Shown here: piece after piece, positions 42,187 to 50,655 of the stretch | Numbering within the stretch: position 1 is the first letter of the stretch | Layout: each line of letters opens with the position of its first letter | Source of the DNA: JANOZM01 sp031429355 | GTDB lineage: Bacteria > Pseudomonadota > Gammaproteobacteria > Burkholderiales > Burkholderiaceae_E | Length of the DNA stretch: 64,000 nucleotides | Direction: 5' to 3' | Assembly (NCBI GenBank): GCA_031429355.1 | Contig: JANOZM010000013.1 | Location: 558,001 to 622,000, forward strand | Made by a program: the position numbers and the translations under genes | The notes under the pieces: model-generated | Told to the model about the DNA's origin: nothing | The model's database searches: none | Seen by the model: only the letters and a program-made list of their open reading frames with translations

Positions 42187-44186
42187 CGCGAGGCTGACGC
42201 TAACGCAGCCGTTTTTTGCCCGATATGTTGCGCCAGTTTTTGTGCACTTGCGTACGGTAATGCTAAATAGCTTGCCGACATTTGTGTTGCGATTTCTTGC
42301 GCCAAATTTTTGCCTTGTACTGCAAGCGGTGACGTATCGATAAACAAACTCGCTATCCCATCGCTGGCTAGTTTTTTTGCAGCGGCTAATGCTTCGCTGT
42401 GGGCTTGCGGGCGACCTGGTTCTCCGGCCGAAGTAATGTTTGCTTTGCCGTCGCTTAGCAAAATTACATAGGGCGTTTGGCCCGCTTGGCGTGCGCGTAA
42501 AGCGAGCTTCCAACTATTGTCTAAACCGGCTGCCAATGGTGTTGCACCGCCACCGGGTAAACCGGCAAGGCTACGCTTAGCGCGTGTTAACGAGCGAGTG
42601 GGTTCTAAAACGATTTGTGCGTCTTGTCCGCGAAATGCAATCATTGCGACGCGGTCGCGTCTTGCGTAGCTTTGGGCTAACAATAGTTCTATCGCACCTT
42701 TGGTCTCGGCTAAGCGATTCATCGCAGCTGAGCCCGAAGCATCAACCGCAAAAATCAATAAACTTTCAGCAGTTTGTTTGTATTTTGCATAACGAAAATC
42801 GCTAGCTAAAACATGCAATTTGCGTGGGGCTCCAACCAGCGTCTGCGCTGGGTTTTTTTCGGAATCAATTCGTTGCCGTAAATGTTGCCAAGGCAGGCTG
42901 GCGTAAATAGTGCCTAGTAAATCGGGCCTAGCACCAGCAACGGCTGGTTTACGGGTTGTACCAATTCGTTGCCCACGTTTGGCCTTGCGCAATATTTGGC
43001 CACTGCGCCCAGCTTGCGCTTTGTTTGCTTTTCCCGCATTGGTTAATCGCTCTAGTACATCGGTCGGCAGAGTGGCTAGTGCAGCTTCCAGGACTAAATC
43101 GGCTATCTCTTTCGCGTTGAGTTCTGAGGGTTTATTTTGATCTCCTGCTTGAGAATTATTTTCGGCTTGATTATTGTTCGCAGCGTCATCATTGTTTGCC
43201 GCATCATCGTTGTTGGGAAGTTCATTATTTTCAGGCGATTCGCTCTCAACTTGTTCATCGTCTTCGTTAGCAGGCGCTTGCGGTATGCGCGTCGCACGTG
43301 GCAAAAGACTTAACGCTAAAGCAGCATTAAAATCATCCTCGGTTAAAACAGTGCGCTGGTTGATTAATGCATGGGTTTGCATTGCCTGCAACGCGTTAAG
43401 AACTAGGCGACTCGAGTCAATTCCCAGTGCGCTTGCGGTCTGAACCAATTGCATGGTTTGAGCGGAGGTAACCTGAACATGTTTTGTTTGTTTCGACGAA
43501 AAGTCTTGCGCATCATTGACAACATTTGCAGCGCCTAACTGCGCCACCGTTTCGGTAAAGTGTTGCCAATGCGCATAGCCCAAGCCGTTTAAATTAATAC
43601 ACAGTGCCAGTCGATTCGAAAGTGTTGTGTTCATCGATTCATCGCTATTGGGCATTGATTCATCGAGCGCAATTAAAGTTGGCACTACTTCAGCTGACGG
43701 CAAATCAGTAGTAGCAATAAAATCGTGTGCTTTATCGATCGCCAAAGCAAGCTCTGTTGCAAGACTACGCTCCCAACGCTCGGTCATTTGTAACGCAATT
43801 AACTTACCTTTAACTTGTTCCAATGGCCCAAGCACCATCGACTTACGCAAAATGCCTAAGTTCATTACTTTAAGGCCTTGATGCAGACTACTAGCTAAAT
43901 CTACACCACCAAACAAAGCCGCGCGGTCAACATGCGTGGGTATCAAAATTAGTGTTTGTTGCGCACAAAATTCTAAATAGTCGAGCCACGCTGTGCGAAG
44001 TTCATTTGCAGGCCCTTTAATCCAAATCGAGCAGCCATTGGCTGCTAATTGTGCGGCGCAAATAAGTAGTGTAGTGGTTGCTTCAATTGGCGGCATGATT
44101 TGCACAACGGGAGGCGCAGCGGGAGGCGCAGCGGGAGACGCAACGGGAGACACTGCAGTCGAAACTTTAAGTGGCTCGGGTTTCAC
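42183..44186 (-). CDS. bchD: Magnesium chelatase subunit D
   Basis: This 667-residue protein has an N-terminal AAA-like domain lacking a working Walker A motif and a central linker rich in Asn, Asp and Glu (residues about 295-345, including imperfect NNDDAA repeats). The C-terminal integrin-I (VWA) domain carries the MIDAS residues in IFAVDASGSAAMNRL, GLPGGGATPLAAGLD and ILLSDGKANIT. With BchI it forms the ATP-driven motor that lets BchH insert magnesium into protoporphyrin IX; bchH is not in this window. A proline/alanine-rich N-terminus (PAAPPAAPP) comes from a 12-base tandem repeat. The gene starts 2 bases after the bchI stop. Confidence 0.92.
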   Translation of the reverse strand: MKPEPLKVSTAVSPVASPAAPPAAPPVVQIMPPIEATTTLLICAAQLAANGCSIWIKGPANELRTAWLDYLEFCAQQTLILIPTHVDRAALFGGVDLASSLHQGLKVMNLGILRKSMVLGPLEQVKGKLIALQMTERWERSLATELALAIDKAHDFIATTDLPSAEVVPTLIALDESMPNSDESMNTTLSNRLALCINLNGLGYAHWQHFTETVAQLGAANVVNDAQDFSSKQTKHVQVTSAQTMQLVQTASALGIDSSRLVLNALQAMQTHALINQRTVLTEDDFNAALALSLLPRATRIPQAPANEDDEQVESESPENNELPNNDDAANNDDAANNNQAENNSQAGDQNKPSELNAKEIADLVLEAALATLPTDVLERLTNAGKANKAQAGRSGQILRKAKRGQRIGTTRKPAVAGARPDLLGTIYASLPWQHLRQRIDSEKNPAQTLVGAPRKLHVLASDFRYAKYKQTAESLLIFAVDASGSAAMNRLAETKGAIELLLAQSYARRDRVAMIAFRGQDAQIVLEPTRSLTRAKRSLAGLPGGGATPLAAGLDNSWKLALRARQAGQTPYVILLSDGKANITSAGEPGRPQAHSEALAAAKKLASDGIASLFIDTSPLAVQGKNLAQEIATQMSASYLALPYASAQKLAQHIGQKTAALASASR
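44109..44157 (-). repeat. 12-base tandem repeat at the 5' end of bchD
   Basis: About four imperfect copies of GGGAGGCGCAGC (plus-strand reading) lie head to tail and encode the alanine/proline repeat near residues 10-25 of BchD. Copy number could vary between strains without breaking the frame. Confidence 0.55.
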
Positions 44187-44188
44187 AG

Positions 44189-45292
44189 TTAAGTAACTAG
44201 GCCAATGCTTTGCAAGGCTTTGGTAACGCGCGCACTCGAACCCGAATCATCTAGCGGGTTGCGCCGCAAGCGATGCCTTAGGCTAGGTATCGCAATGTCA
44301 ATCAAATGCTCTACACGCGCTTCACGTTTACCATCTAGGGCTGCCATTGCCCGCATGCAACGCAATAAAGTTAACTCGCCACGCAAGCCATCTGTGCCTG
44401 CCGCTACGCATAACTTAGCGGCCGTTTCGTGTAGTTCGTCGCTTACTTTTACTTTGGGAAGCCGTTGGCGCGCTGCTTCAATACTATCTCGCAAAGCCAT
44501 ATTTGCTTGATCCCATTGCGCACAAAATTCCTCGCCGTGCTGGTCAAACTGATCGCGTCGTTTAATAATTTCTACGCGTAATTTAATATCACTTGGTGTG
44601 CGAATTTCGCAAGACAACCCAAAACGGTCAAGCAGTTGGGGGCGCAGTTCACCTTCTTCGGGGTTGCCACTACCGATCAATACAAAGCGGGCCGGGTGGC
44701 GCACACTTAAGCCGTCGCGCTCTACGACGTTTTCGCCCGAAGCAGCTACGTCAATTAGCAAATCAACTAAATGATCATCAAGTAAATTGACCTCGTCGAT
44801 ATACAAATACCCTCGGTTGGCAGCCGCTAACAGGCCCGGTTCAAACGCTTTAATACCTTGCGATAAGGCTTTTTCAATGTCGAGCGAACCAACCACTCGG
44901 TCTTCGCTAGCACCTAGCGGCAAATCGATTACAGGAACTTTGGCAACTCGGGTTGGCAAGCCTGCAGCGGCTTCACTATTGGGCTTTGCTTTTGTTGATT
45001 TAGGTTTAAGGCTCGCTAATTCACTTAATCGTACTTGGCATTCACTACATAAACGATTGCCAGTTGGCGCGCAGCCGTAGGCGCAATGTTGAACAACAAT
45101 TAAATCGGGTAACAAATCGGCTAAGGCTCGAATAGCTGTGCTTTTGCCAGTACCGCGATCACCCAATGCCAAAACCCCTCCAATGGTTGGGTCGACGGCG
45201 GTTAATGTTAGCGCCAGCTTAAGTTCGTCTTGCCCCACAATGGCGGCAAATGGGTAATGCAAGCTGCGAGCGGGTGATCCGTTTTTTTTCAT
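44189..45292 (-). CDS. bchI: Magnesium chelatase ATPase subunit I
   Basis: This 367-residue AAA+ protein has Walker A LGDRGTGKSTAIRAL (about residues 42-56), Walker B GYLYIDEVNLLDDHLVD and the arginine-finger region RPQLLDRFGLSCEIR. A cysteine-bearing loop (HCAYGCAPTGNRLCSECQ, about 69-86) precedes the insert that is characteristic of BchI. It assembles in a ring with BchD to power magnesium insertion at the first committed step of bacteriochlorophyll synthesis. It shares one base with the DUF3422 gene upstream and lies 2 bases before bchD, so the three are one transcript. Confidence 0.94.
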   Translation of the reverse strand: MKKNGSPARSLHYPFAAIVGQDELKLALTLTAVDPTIGGVLALGDRGTGKSTAIRALADLLPDLIVVQHCAYGCAPTGNRLCSECQVRLSELASLKPKSTKAKPNSEAAAGLPTRVAKVPVIDLPLGASEDRVVGSLDIEKALSQGIKAFEPGLLAAANRGYLYIDEVNLLDDHLVDLLIDVAASGENVVERDGLSVRHPARFVLIGSGNPEEGELRPQLLDRFGLSCEIRTPSDIKLRVEIIKRRDQFDQHGEEFCAQWDQANMALRDSIEAARQRLPKVKVSDELHETAAKLCVAAGTDGLRGELTLLRCMRAMAALDGKREARVEHLIDIAIPSLRHRLRRNPLDDSGSSARVTKALQSIGLVT

Positions 45293-46596
45293 CAGTTTCT
45301 TCTATCCCTGCGCGGATCATCGTACTCCACAAAGCTATTGCGCGCTCTACGAATACCGTAGTAAACCAGCAAGGCTAAAATCGGGATAGACAACCCAGTG
45401 ACAACATCGGCATTGAGCTGTACGCCCATTGCTTTAACTCCCTTGGCAGCGTAACCCACCAAGCCAGCCAGATAATAAACGATTGCGGCAATCGATAAAC
45501 CTTCTACGGTTTGTTGCAAACGTAATTGCATTCTGGCGCGAGTGTCCATCGAGCTTAATAAGCGATGGTTTTGCCGTTCTCGTGCAATTTCTACGCGAGT
45601 TGATAACAAGCCGCTGGCCTGAGCCACTCGCTCGGAAACATCGATTAAACGTTGCGATACAGTATTGCAGGTAGCCACTGCGGGGTCGAAACGGCGACTC
45701 ATAAATTCGCTAATTGTTGGAATGCCTTGTAAGCGTTCTTCCCCTAATTCTCGAATCCGATTGCTCACTAGTGAAAAGTAGGCGCGACAAGCCCCAAATC
45801 GAAACTGACTTGAAGCCAATCCGGTTTCAATTTCAGCCGCCATGCGGGTTAGCTCATTGAGTAAGTGGTCATCGTCGCCACCTTCACGTGCAATACCGTC
45901 GGTTAAATGTGATAACGAACGTTCTAAATCTAAAATACGGGGCGATAATTTACGTGCAATTGGTAAAGCCAACAGCGATAGCATTCGATAGGCTTCAATT
46001 TCAAACAAGCGTTGCAATGTTTGCCCAGCTTGTCGAGGGGTTAACCCGTGATCTAGCAAGACAAAACGTGTGCAGGCATCTGGGTGCAGCCTAAAGTCGG
46101 TGATAACGGTCGCTCGGCCTTGCAAAATACTGCTGCCAACTAATGCGGTTTGATCAAAACTGGTAGCTGCTGGACCCCAGCGGTCGTCGGTAGCAACGCG
46201 TACACAAGCCAAAACTGCCGCTATCGTTTGCCCTGGCATTTGGCTAAGCCAACCGGGCGGTAATTGCTCTAAGGGCGAAGTCGAAAAATTAATCGCTTCA
46301 ACACCACTTTGCGGCAAAATAAACGTCAGGCTAGAAAACTCACCGTGCCGCTCCCACTTCATAGTTAAGCCCGCAAGCTGAGTGCTTAAATGAGTGGCGC
46401 CAGTAGGTGGCGGCGATACACCAAACTGTTTGCATAAAGCCGCAATGTGGGCTAGTTCTGCATCGCGCTGGTTGCTGTCGACAATAACCGCAATGTAACT
46501 GGCCATGCCTGGAATAGCAAACGCTAAAGGAGGGCGCGCATGCACTTCCTCGGCCAGAATGAAACGGTCAGGATGGGCAACGGGCAGTTGCTGCAC
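45292..46596 (-). CDS. DUF3422 membrane protein in the photosynthesis cluster
   Basis: This 434-residue protein matches DUF3422: HPDRFILAEEVHARPPLAFA at the N-terminus, FTLILP-like SSLTFILPQSGVEAINFS, ATVITDFRLHPDACTRFVLL and helical sequence to FEIEAYRMLSLLALPIARKL. Two C-terminal membrane helices (SIAAIVYYLAGLVGYAAKG, then GLSIPILALLVYYGIRR) carry the protein in the inner membrane, with most of it cytoplasmic. The function is unknown. It lies between hemA (10 bases) and bchI (overlapping by one base), so it is made together with early tetrapyrrole and magnesium-chelatase proteins; a supporting role there is a reasonable inference. Confidence 0.83.
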   Translation of the reverse strand: MQQLPVAHPDRFILAEEVHARPPLAFAIPGMASYIAVIVDSNQRDAELAHIAALCKQFGVSPPPTGATHLSTQLAGLTMKWERHGEFSSLTFILPQSGVEAINFSTSPLEQLPPGWLSQMPGQTIAAVLACVRVATDDRWGPAATSFDQTALVGSSILQGRATVITDFRLHPDACTRFVLLDHGLTPRQAGQTLQRLFEIEAYRMLSLLALPIARKLSPRILDLERSLSHLTDGIAREGGDDDHLLNELTRMAAEIETGLASSQFRFGACRAYFSLVSNRIRELGEERLQGIPTISEFMSRRFDPAVATCNTVSQRLIDVSERVAQASGLLSTRVEIARERQNHRLLSSMDTRARMQLRLQQTVEGLSIAAIVYYLAGLVGYAAKGVKAMGVQLNADVVTGLSIPILALLVYYGIRRARNSFVEYDDPRRDRRN

Positions 46597-46606
46597 AGTG
46601 CTTCTC

Positions 46607-48004
46607 CTAATGTTTAGTTTTGTTTACGCAATCGTGTTCGGAGCGACGTTGAGCGTTTAGCCATAGCTTGCGCGCCGAATCTTCGGCGCGTTGGCGCTCG
46701 TCGCGATCGGTTGCGTGCATACCCACATAAGTGCCGTGCATTAATTTACCGACCAAGCCTTTGCTCAATAGTTCCATTACTTTTTGTGGATCTTCGCCGC
46801 GTTGTAAGTGCTTTAATGCGCGCTCAATTTCATTAAGGCGTATTACTTCAACATGTTGATTTAATTGTCCAAGGATTGGCGCGCAACTGCGTTGCTCAAG
46901 CCAATGCATAAAACTTTGAACCCCTTGATCGACAATCAATTCAGCTTGGGCTACCGCTGCGTGACGATGCTCTTTACCTTGTTCAACCAATTGGGCTAAA
47001 TCATCTACAGTGTATAAAAATATATTTTGTAGTGCTTTAGCTTCTGGTTCTACATCGCGCGGTACGGCCAAATCAACAATGAGCATTGGTTTGTTACGGC
47101 GGTTTTTTAGAGCCCGCTTTACTGCACCTAAACCAATAATAGGAACCGAACTTGCTGTACAAGTAACAATTACATCGTATTGATGCAGGCTACCACCTAG
47201 TTGTGATAGCGGTAAAAAGGTAGCGTTAAATTTTTGCTGCAATAATTGTGCTCGCGACTCGGTTCGATTAGAAATCGTCATCGACTTCGGATTGCGCGCT
47301 GCAAAGTGAGTCGCGGCTAGTTCGATCATTTCGCCGGCACCAACAAACAACACATTTTGCTCGGCGATATCGCCAAAAACACGTTCGGCTAAACGAACGG
47401 CCGCAGCTGCCATACTAATTGAGTGGGTCCCTAGCTCGGTATTAGAGCGAACTGCTTTAGCAACGGTAAACGAGCGGTCAAATAATTGTCTTAGCGTAGT
47501 GCCCAGTGTTCCAGCTTCTTGGGCGGCGCGCACCGCTGTTTTTAATTGACCCAAAATTTGTGTCTCGCCGATAACCATCGAATCTAAACCACTAGCTACA
47601 CGAAATGCGTGACGCGCAGCGTCGATCGACTGACGTTGATAAATATGCGGCGCCAATTGTTCGGCTGTCAGGGAGCCTAATTCAGCCACCGATTCAAGCA
47701 AAGCAAATTGCTCGATCTTCGCTCGCTGCATTGCAGCAGAAGCATCCAAGCTGGTTGGGGCGTTGCCTAATTGAGCCGTAGGACGATGCCAATACAGCTC
47801 GGTACGGTTGCAAGTCGAAAGTAAGGTGATCTCTGGTTTAGCGTTGTTGGCAGGCAGGCCGGCATAGCCAGAACCCAATCGTTTCGCGATACCAGAGCTG
47901 AGCCTAATTAATGTTTCCGGTAGTTGTGGGGCATTGAATGCCAGACGTTCGCGTAATGAAACGGCAGCTGAATGATGAGATAGGCCAAGCGCAACTATGG
48001 ACAC
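46607..48004 (-). CDS. hemA: Glutamyl-tRNA reductase
   Basis: This 465-residue enzyme converts glutamyl-tRNA to glutamate-1-semialdehyde, the first step of the C5 route to 5-aminolevulinate. The motifs are ALGLSHHSAAVSLRERLAF at the N-terminus, the active-site Cys in LLSTCNRTELYW, SGLDSMVIGETQILGQLK, the NADPH-binding VLFVGAGEMIELAATHF and the C-terminal dimerisation helix. Length is normal, with a short basic tail. It is the first gene of the leftward photosynthesis operon. Its start is 33 bases from a TGT-N12-ACA site, so its expression may be light- or oxygen-controlled, unlike a housekeeping hemA. The C5 route is what separates it from the alphaproteobacterial ALA synthase. Confidence 0.93.
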   Translation of the reverse strand: MSIVALGLSHHSAAVSLRERLAFNAPQLPETLIRLSSGIAKRLGSGYAGLPANNAKPEITLLSTCNRTELYWHRPTAQLGNAPTSLDASAAMQRAKIEQFALLESVAELGSLTAEQLAPHIYQRQSIDAARHAFRVASGLDSMVIGETQILGQLKTAVRAAQEAGTLGTTLRQLFDRSFTVAKAVRSNTELGTHSISMAAAAVRLAERVFGDIAEQNVLFVGAGEMIELAATHFAARNPKSMTISNRTESRAQLLQQKFNATFLPLSQLGGSLHQYDVIVTCTASSVPIIGLGAVKRALKNRRNKPMLIVDLAVPRDVEPEAKALQNIFLYTVDDLAQLVEQGKEHRHAAVAQAELIVDQGVQSFMHWLEQRSCAPILGQLNQHVEVIRLNEIERALKHLQRGEDPQKVMELLSKGLVGKLMHGTYVGMHATDRDERQRAEDSARKLWLNAQRRSEHDCVNKTKH

Positions 48005-48037
48005 AGGATGTCTTCGTTTTAATTAATTAACTTGAAC

Positions 48038-48055
48038 TGTAAACTTAAATTGACA
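48038..48055. promoter_or_regulatory. PpsR/CrtJ-type site between hemA and crtE
   Basis: TGTAAACTTAAATTGACA fits the TGT-N12-ACA consensus bound by the photosynthesis repressor PpsR/CrtJ. It lies between the divergent hemA and crtE genes, where it could act on both. The direct repeat TTAAATTGACA occurs here and again 26 bases on (to 48081); each contains a TTGACA that could serve as a -35 element for the crtE side. Binding is inferred, and no ppsR gene is in the window. Confidence 0.5.
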
Positions 48056-48212
48056 ATTAAACAAGTTCTGTTAAATTGACACTCAGTTAATGAAGTTTCG
48101 CTAAATTAGTTGATAAAGCTTGCCTTGGTTTTTACGAAAGCATTAGATCAACTGATTAGCTGGGAATTTTTCCCGATAGTTTTTTGTGCAGTGCAATATA
48201 GGTAGAGTGATA

Positions 48213-49214
48213 ATGAAACTTGAATTGATGGTCGAGCAATCGTTAGAAGATGCGTTGTCCTCACTTATTACCGGCGAAGAGCCGCCAAGGCTTGCCGCTG
48301 CTATGCGGCATGCGGTGTTTCCGGGTGGCGCTCGCATTCGCCCCAAATTATGTATTGCCGTTGCCCATGCCTGTGGGGTCGATGATCCGGGTTTAACTTT
48401 AGGTGCGGCTGCAGCTATCGAGTTATTGCATTGCGCTTCATTGGTTCATGACGATTTACCTTGCTTTGACGATGCAGCAACTCGCCGCGGTCGTCCTTCC
48501 GTGCATGCCGCTTTTGGCGAGCAACTTGCCGTCCTATCGGGTGACGCGTTAATTATTTTAGCCTTTCAAATACTGGCCGATTCGGCTGGAAAAAGTCGGC
48601 ATCGCATGCCCGCTGTTTTTAAGGCCGTTACCGATGGTGTTGGTGCTTTAAAAGGCATTACCGCTGGTCAGGCTTGGGAGTGCGAACCCAAGGTTTCGTT
48701 GGCGCAATATCAGCGCGCAAAAACCGGTGCTTTATTTGCAGCTTCTGCCAATGCTGGTGCTTTAAGTGCCGGTGTGCGAAATCCCGCGTGGGGTCGATTT
48801 GGTGAATTGCTCGGCGAGGCTTATCAAATTGCGGACGATATTCGTGACGTGCTAGCGGACCCAATTCAATTGGGTAAACCGATTGGGCAAGACGTTGCAT
48901 TGGGTCGCCCTAGTTCAGCTTCCGAACTAGGCCTGGATGGCGCGATTGCAAAGTTTGACGAGAGCTTTGAATTAGTTATTGCAAGTATTCCTGATTGCCA
49001 AGGAGCGGAGGCGTTGCGAGCCTTGTCGCGTGCCGAATCGGAGCGATTAGTACCTAAAGCGTGGGCGCGTAATTTGTTCCCGAATACAGCTTTACGGGCC
49101 GAGCCGCCTTCATCGCGCAGCGTACAACATGCGCCGCCCAATGCGCCTACTGTGCCATCAAACGACCACCAGATTAATTTGACTTCTACCGAACAATTAC
49201 GTCCACAAAGATAA
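48213..49214 (+). CDS. crtE: Geranylgeranyl diphosphate synthase
   Basis: This protein of about 333 residues is a trans-prenyltransferase supplying C20 precursor for carotenoids and for the bacteriochlorophyll tail. It has the first Asp-rich motif LVHDDLPCFDDAATRRGRP, the family block GGARIRPKLCIAVAHACG, KTGALFAASANAGALSAG and the second Asp-rich motif QIADDIRDVLAD. The last 45 residues are an unusual Pro/Ser/Asn tail after the catalytic domain. The ATG at 48213 is preferred over an upstream GTG (48186) because it gives the usual N-terminus. It is the first gene of the rightward operon, under the TGT-N12-ACA site, and crtF begins 9 bases downstream. Confidence 0.9.
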   Translation: MKLELMVEQSLEDALSSLITGEEPPRLAAAMRHAVFPGGARIRPKLCIAVAHACGVDDPGLTLGAAAAIELLHCASLVHDDLPCFDDAATRRGRPSVHAAFGEQLAVLSGDALIILAFQILADSAGKSRHRMPAVFKAVTDGVGALKGITAGQAWECEPKVSLAQYQRAKTGALFAASANAGALSAGVRNPAWGRFGELLGEAYQIADDIRDVLADPIQLGKPIGQDVALGRPSSASELGLDGAIAKFDESFELVIASIPDCQGAEALRALSRAESERLVPKAWARNLFPNTALRAEPPSSRSVQHAPPNAPTVPSNDHQINLTSTEQLRPQR

Positions 49215-49223
49215 GTCTAGTTT

Positions 49224-50465
49224 ATGTCAACCTCAATGGATTCGGTTAAACCTAGCATTGCCCCTTCGATTGGCTGGCTGCATCGCCATTTCGAAGGTGT
49301 TTTCGATTGGCGTAATCGTCTTTTGATGAGTCGACAATTTCAGCGCTGGGCTGGCCGTTTCCCTCTAACAAGAAGGGTTTCAAAGGCAAAAGCGGCCGAA
49401 GTATTTGACCTAGTAGCCGGTTTCGTTTATTCACAAGTGTTGTTTGCCTGCGTGCAAGCTCGCTTGTTTGAATTGCTAGCCAATGGCCCACAATCTAAGC
49501 AGTGGATTTCTGAAAAAATTCAGCTGGATGAAGCCGCTACTGAAGTGCTGTTAGATGCTGCAATTTCTTTGCGTTTAATCGAGCCGCGTAGCGGTAATCG
49601 TTACGCGTTAGGTATGTTGGGCGCGCCTTTAGTTGGCAACCAACCTGTATTGTCAATGATCGAGCATCATCGTGCTTTGTATTTGGATTTAAAAGATCCG
49701 TTAGCGTTGTTAAAACATCGTAATTTTGATACTGCATTAGCCCAATATTGGCCTTACACCCCAGTTGAAAAAAGTGCTGATTATTCGCAGCACGATGCAA
49801 GAATAAACTTAAACGTTGCTTCGCATTCAAATACTGGTTTAAACCTCAACGCCAACGATTCTTTAAAAGAACAGGTCGCGGTTTATTCAGGCTTAATGGC
49901 CGCTTCCCAACCGTTTGTTGCCGACGAAGTGCTTAATTCGGTTTCGTTTGCACAAACCAAAAGCGTGTTAGATGTTGGTGGCGGGGAGGGTGAGTTTTTA
50001 TTACGCCTTGCAAAGCATTCTCCCCATTTAAAGCTCACGTTATTCGATTTGCCGGCCGTAGCTCAGCGTGCTGAACTACGTTTTGCGCAAGCCGGAATTA
50101 GCGATCGTGCGAATACCTTTGGCGGCAGCTTTTTATCCGACAATTTGCCTACGGGTCACGACACCATTACCTTGCTTCGAGTAATGCACGATCACGACGA
50201 TCCGCAAGTCATTTTAATATTGCGGGCTATCCGTAAAGCCTTGGCTCCCGGTGGGCGTTTGATCGTTGCCGAGCCGATGGCTGAGACCCCCGGAGCCGAA
50301 CGTATGGGGCACGCTTATTTTGGATTCTATTTATGGGCAATGGGACGGGGGCGCTCGCGTAGTGCAAGTCGTTTAACGCAGTTGCTGAAATCAGCTGGGT
50401 TTGAAAGCGTTCAAGAGTTGCCGAGCCACATTCCGTTACAAGCACGGCTTTTGTCGGCGCGATAA
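49224..50465 (+). CDS. crtF: Hydroxyneurosporene O-methyltransferase
   Basis: This 413-residue S-adenosylmethionine-dependent methyltransferase has an N-terminal winged-helix dimerisation domain (DLVAGFVYSQVLFACVQARL, LFELLANGPQSKQWI) and a catalytic domain with motif I VLDVGGGEGEFLLRLAKHS, TLFDLPAVAQRAE and the catalytic-type His in LLRVMHDHDDPQ. It methylates the 1-hydroxy group of carotenoids to give the methoxy end of spheroidene. Its position between crtE and bchC is the usual one. After its stop lie 190 bases that hold no convincing gene and may carry a bchC promoter. Confidence 0.9.
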   Translation: MSTSMDSVKPSIAPSIGWLHRHFEGVFDWRNRLLMSRQFQRWAGRFPLTRRVSKAKAAEVFDLVAGFVYSQVLFACVQARLFELLANGPQSKQWISEKIQLDEAATEVLLDAAISLRLIEPRSGNRYALGMLGAPLVGNQPVLSMIEHHRALYLDLKDPLALLKHRNFDTALAQYWPYTPVEKSADYSQHDARINLNVASHSNTGLNLNANDSLKEQVAVYSGLMAASQPFVADEVLNSVSFAQTKSVLDVGGGEGEFLLRLAKHSPHLKLTLFDLPAVAQRAELRFAQAGISDRANTFGGSFLSDNLPTGHDTITLLRVMHDHDDPQVILILRAIRKALAPGGRLIVAEPMAETPGAERMGHAYFGFYLWAMGRGRSRSASRLTQLLKSAGFESVQELPSHIPLQARLLSAR

Positions 50466-50553
50466 GAACACATTAATGCCTAGTTTTTACGCAACACCCA
50501 CCGTAAATACAGTGCTCGACGCTTTATTTGCAGTGGGTTTTTCGCTTGAAGAT

Positions 50554-50570
50554 TGTCGATCAAGTTTACA
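50554..50570. promoter_or_regulatory. Weak PpsR/CrtJ-like site before bchC
   Basis: TGTCGATCAAGTTTACA has the TGT and ACA ends but 11 rather than 12 bases between them. It lies in the crtF-bchC gap, where purple bacteria commonly have a regulated bchC promoter. An AT-rich stretch (AATAAAAATATAT) follows. I give this only as a possibility. Confidence 0.25.
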
Positions 50571-50655
50571 GAATAAAAATATATTTCGTTTTTGTGAAAA
50601 TAAACCCTCAGATCGATTGACAGCAGCAATAGTAAGGATAGACTGACGTCAACTT

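Noticed and set aside
42184..42513. Longer upstream start for BchO
   Set aside because: The extra 109 codons lie entirely within the VWA domain of bchD in another frame; the ATGA junction at 42183-42186 gives the natural start.
50476..50646. A 56-codon open frame in the crtF-bchC gap
   Set aside because: No Shine-Dalgarno, no recognisable domain and overlap with a probable promoter. I could not support it as a gene.
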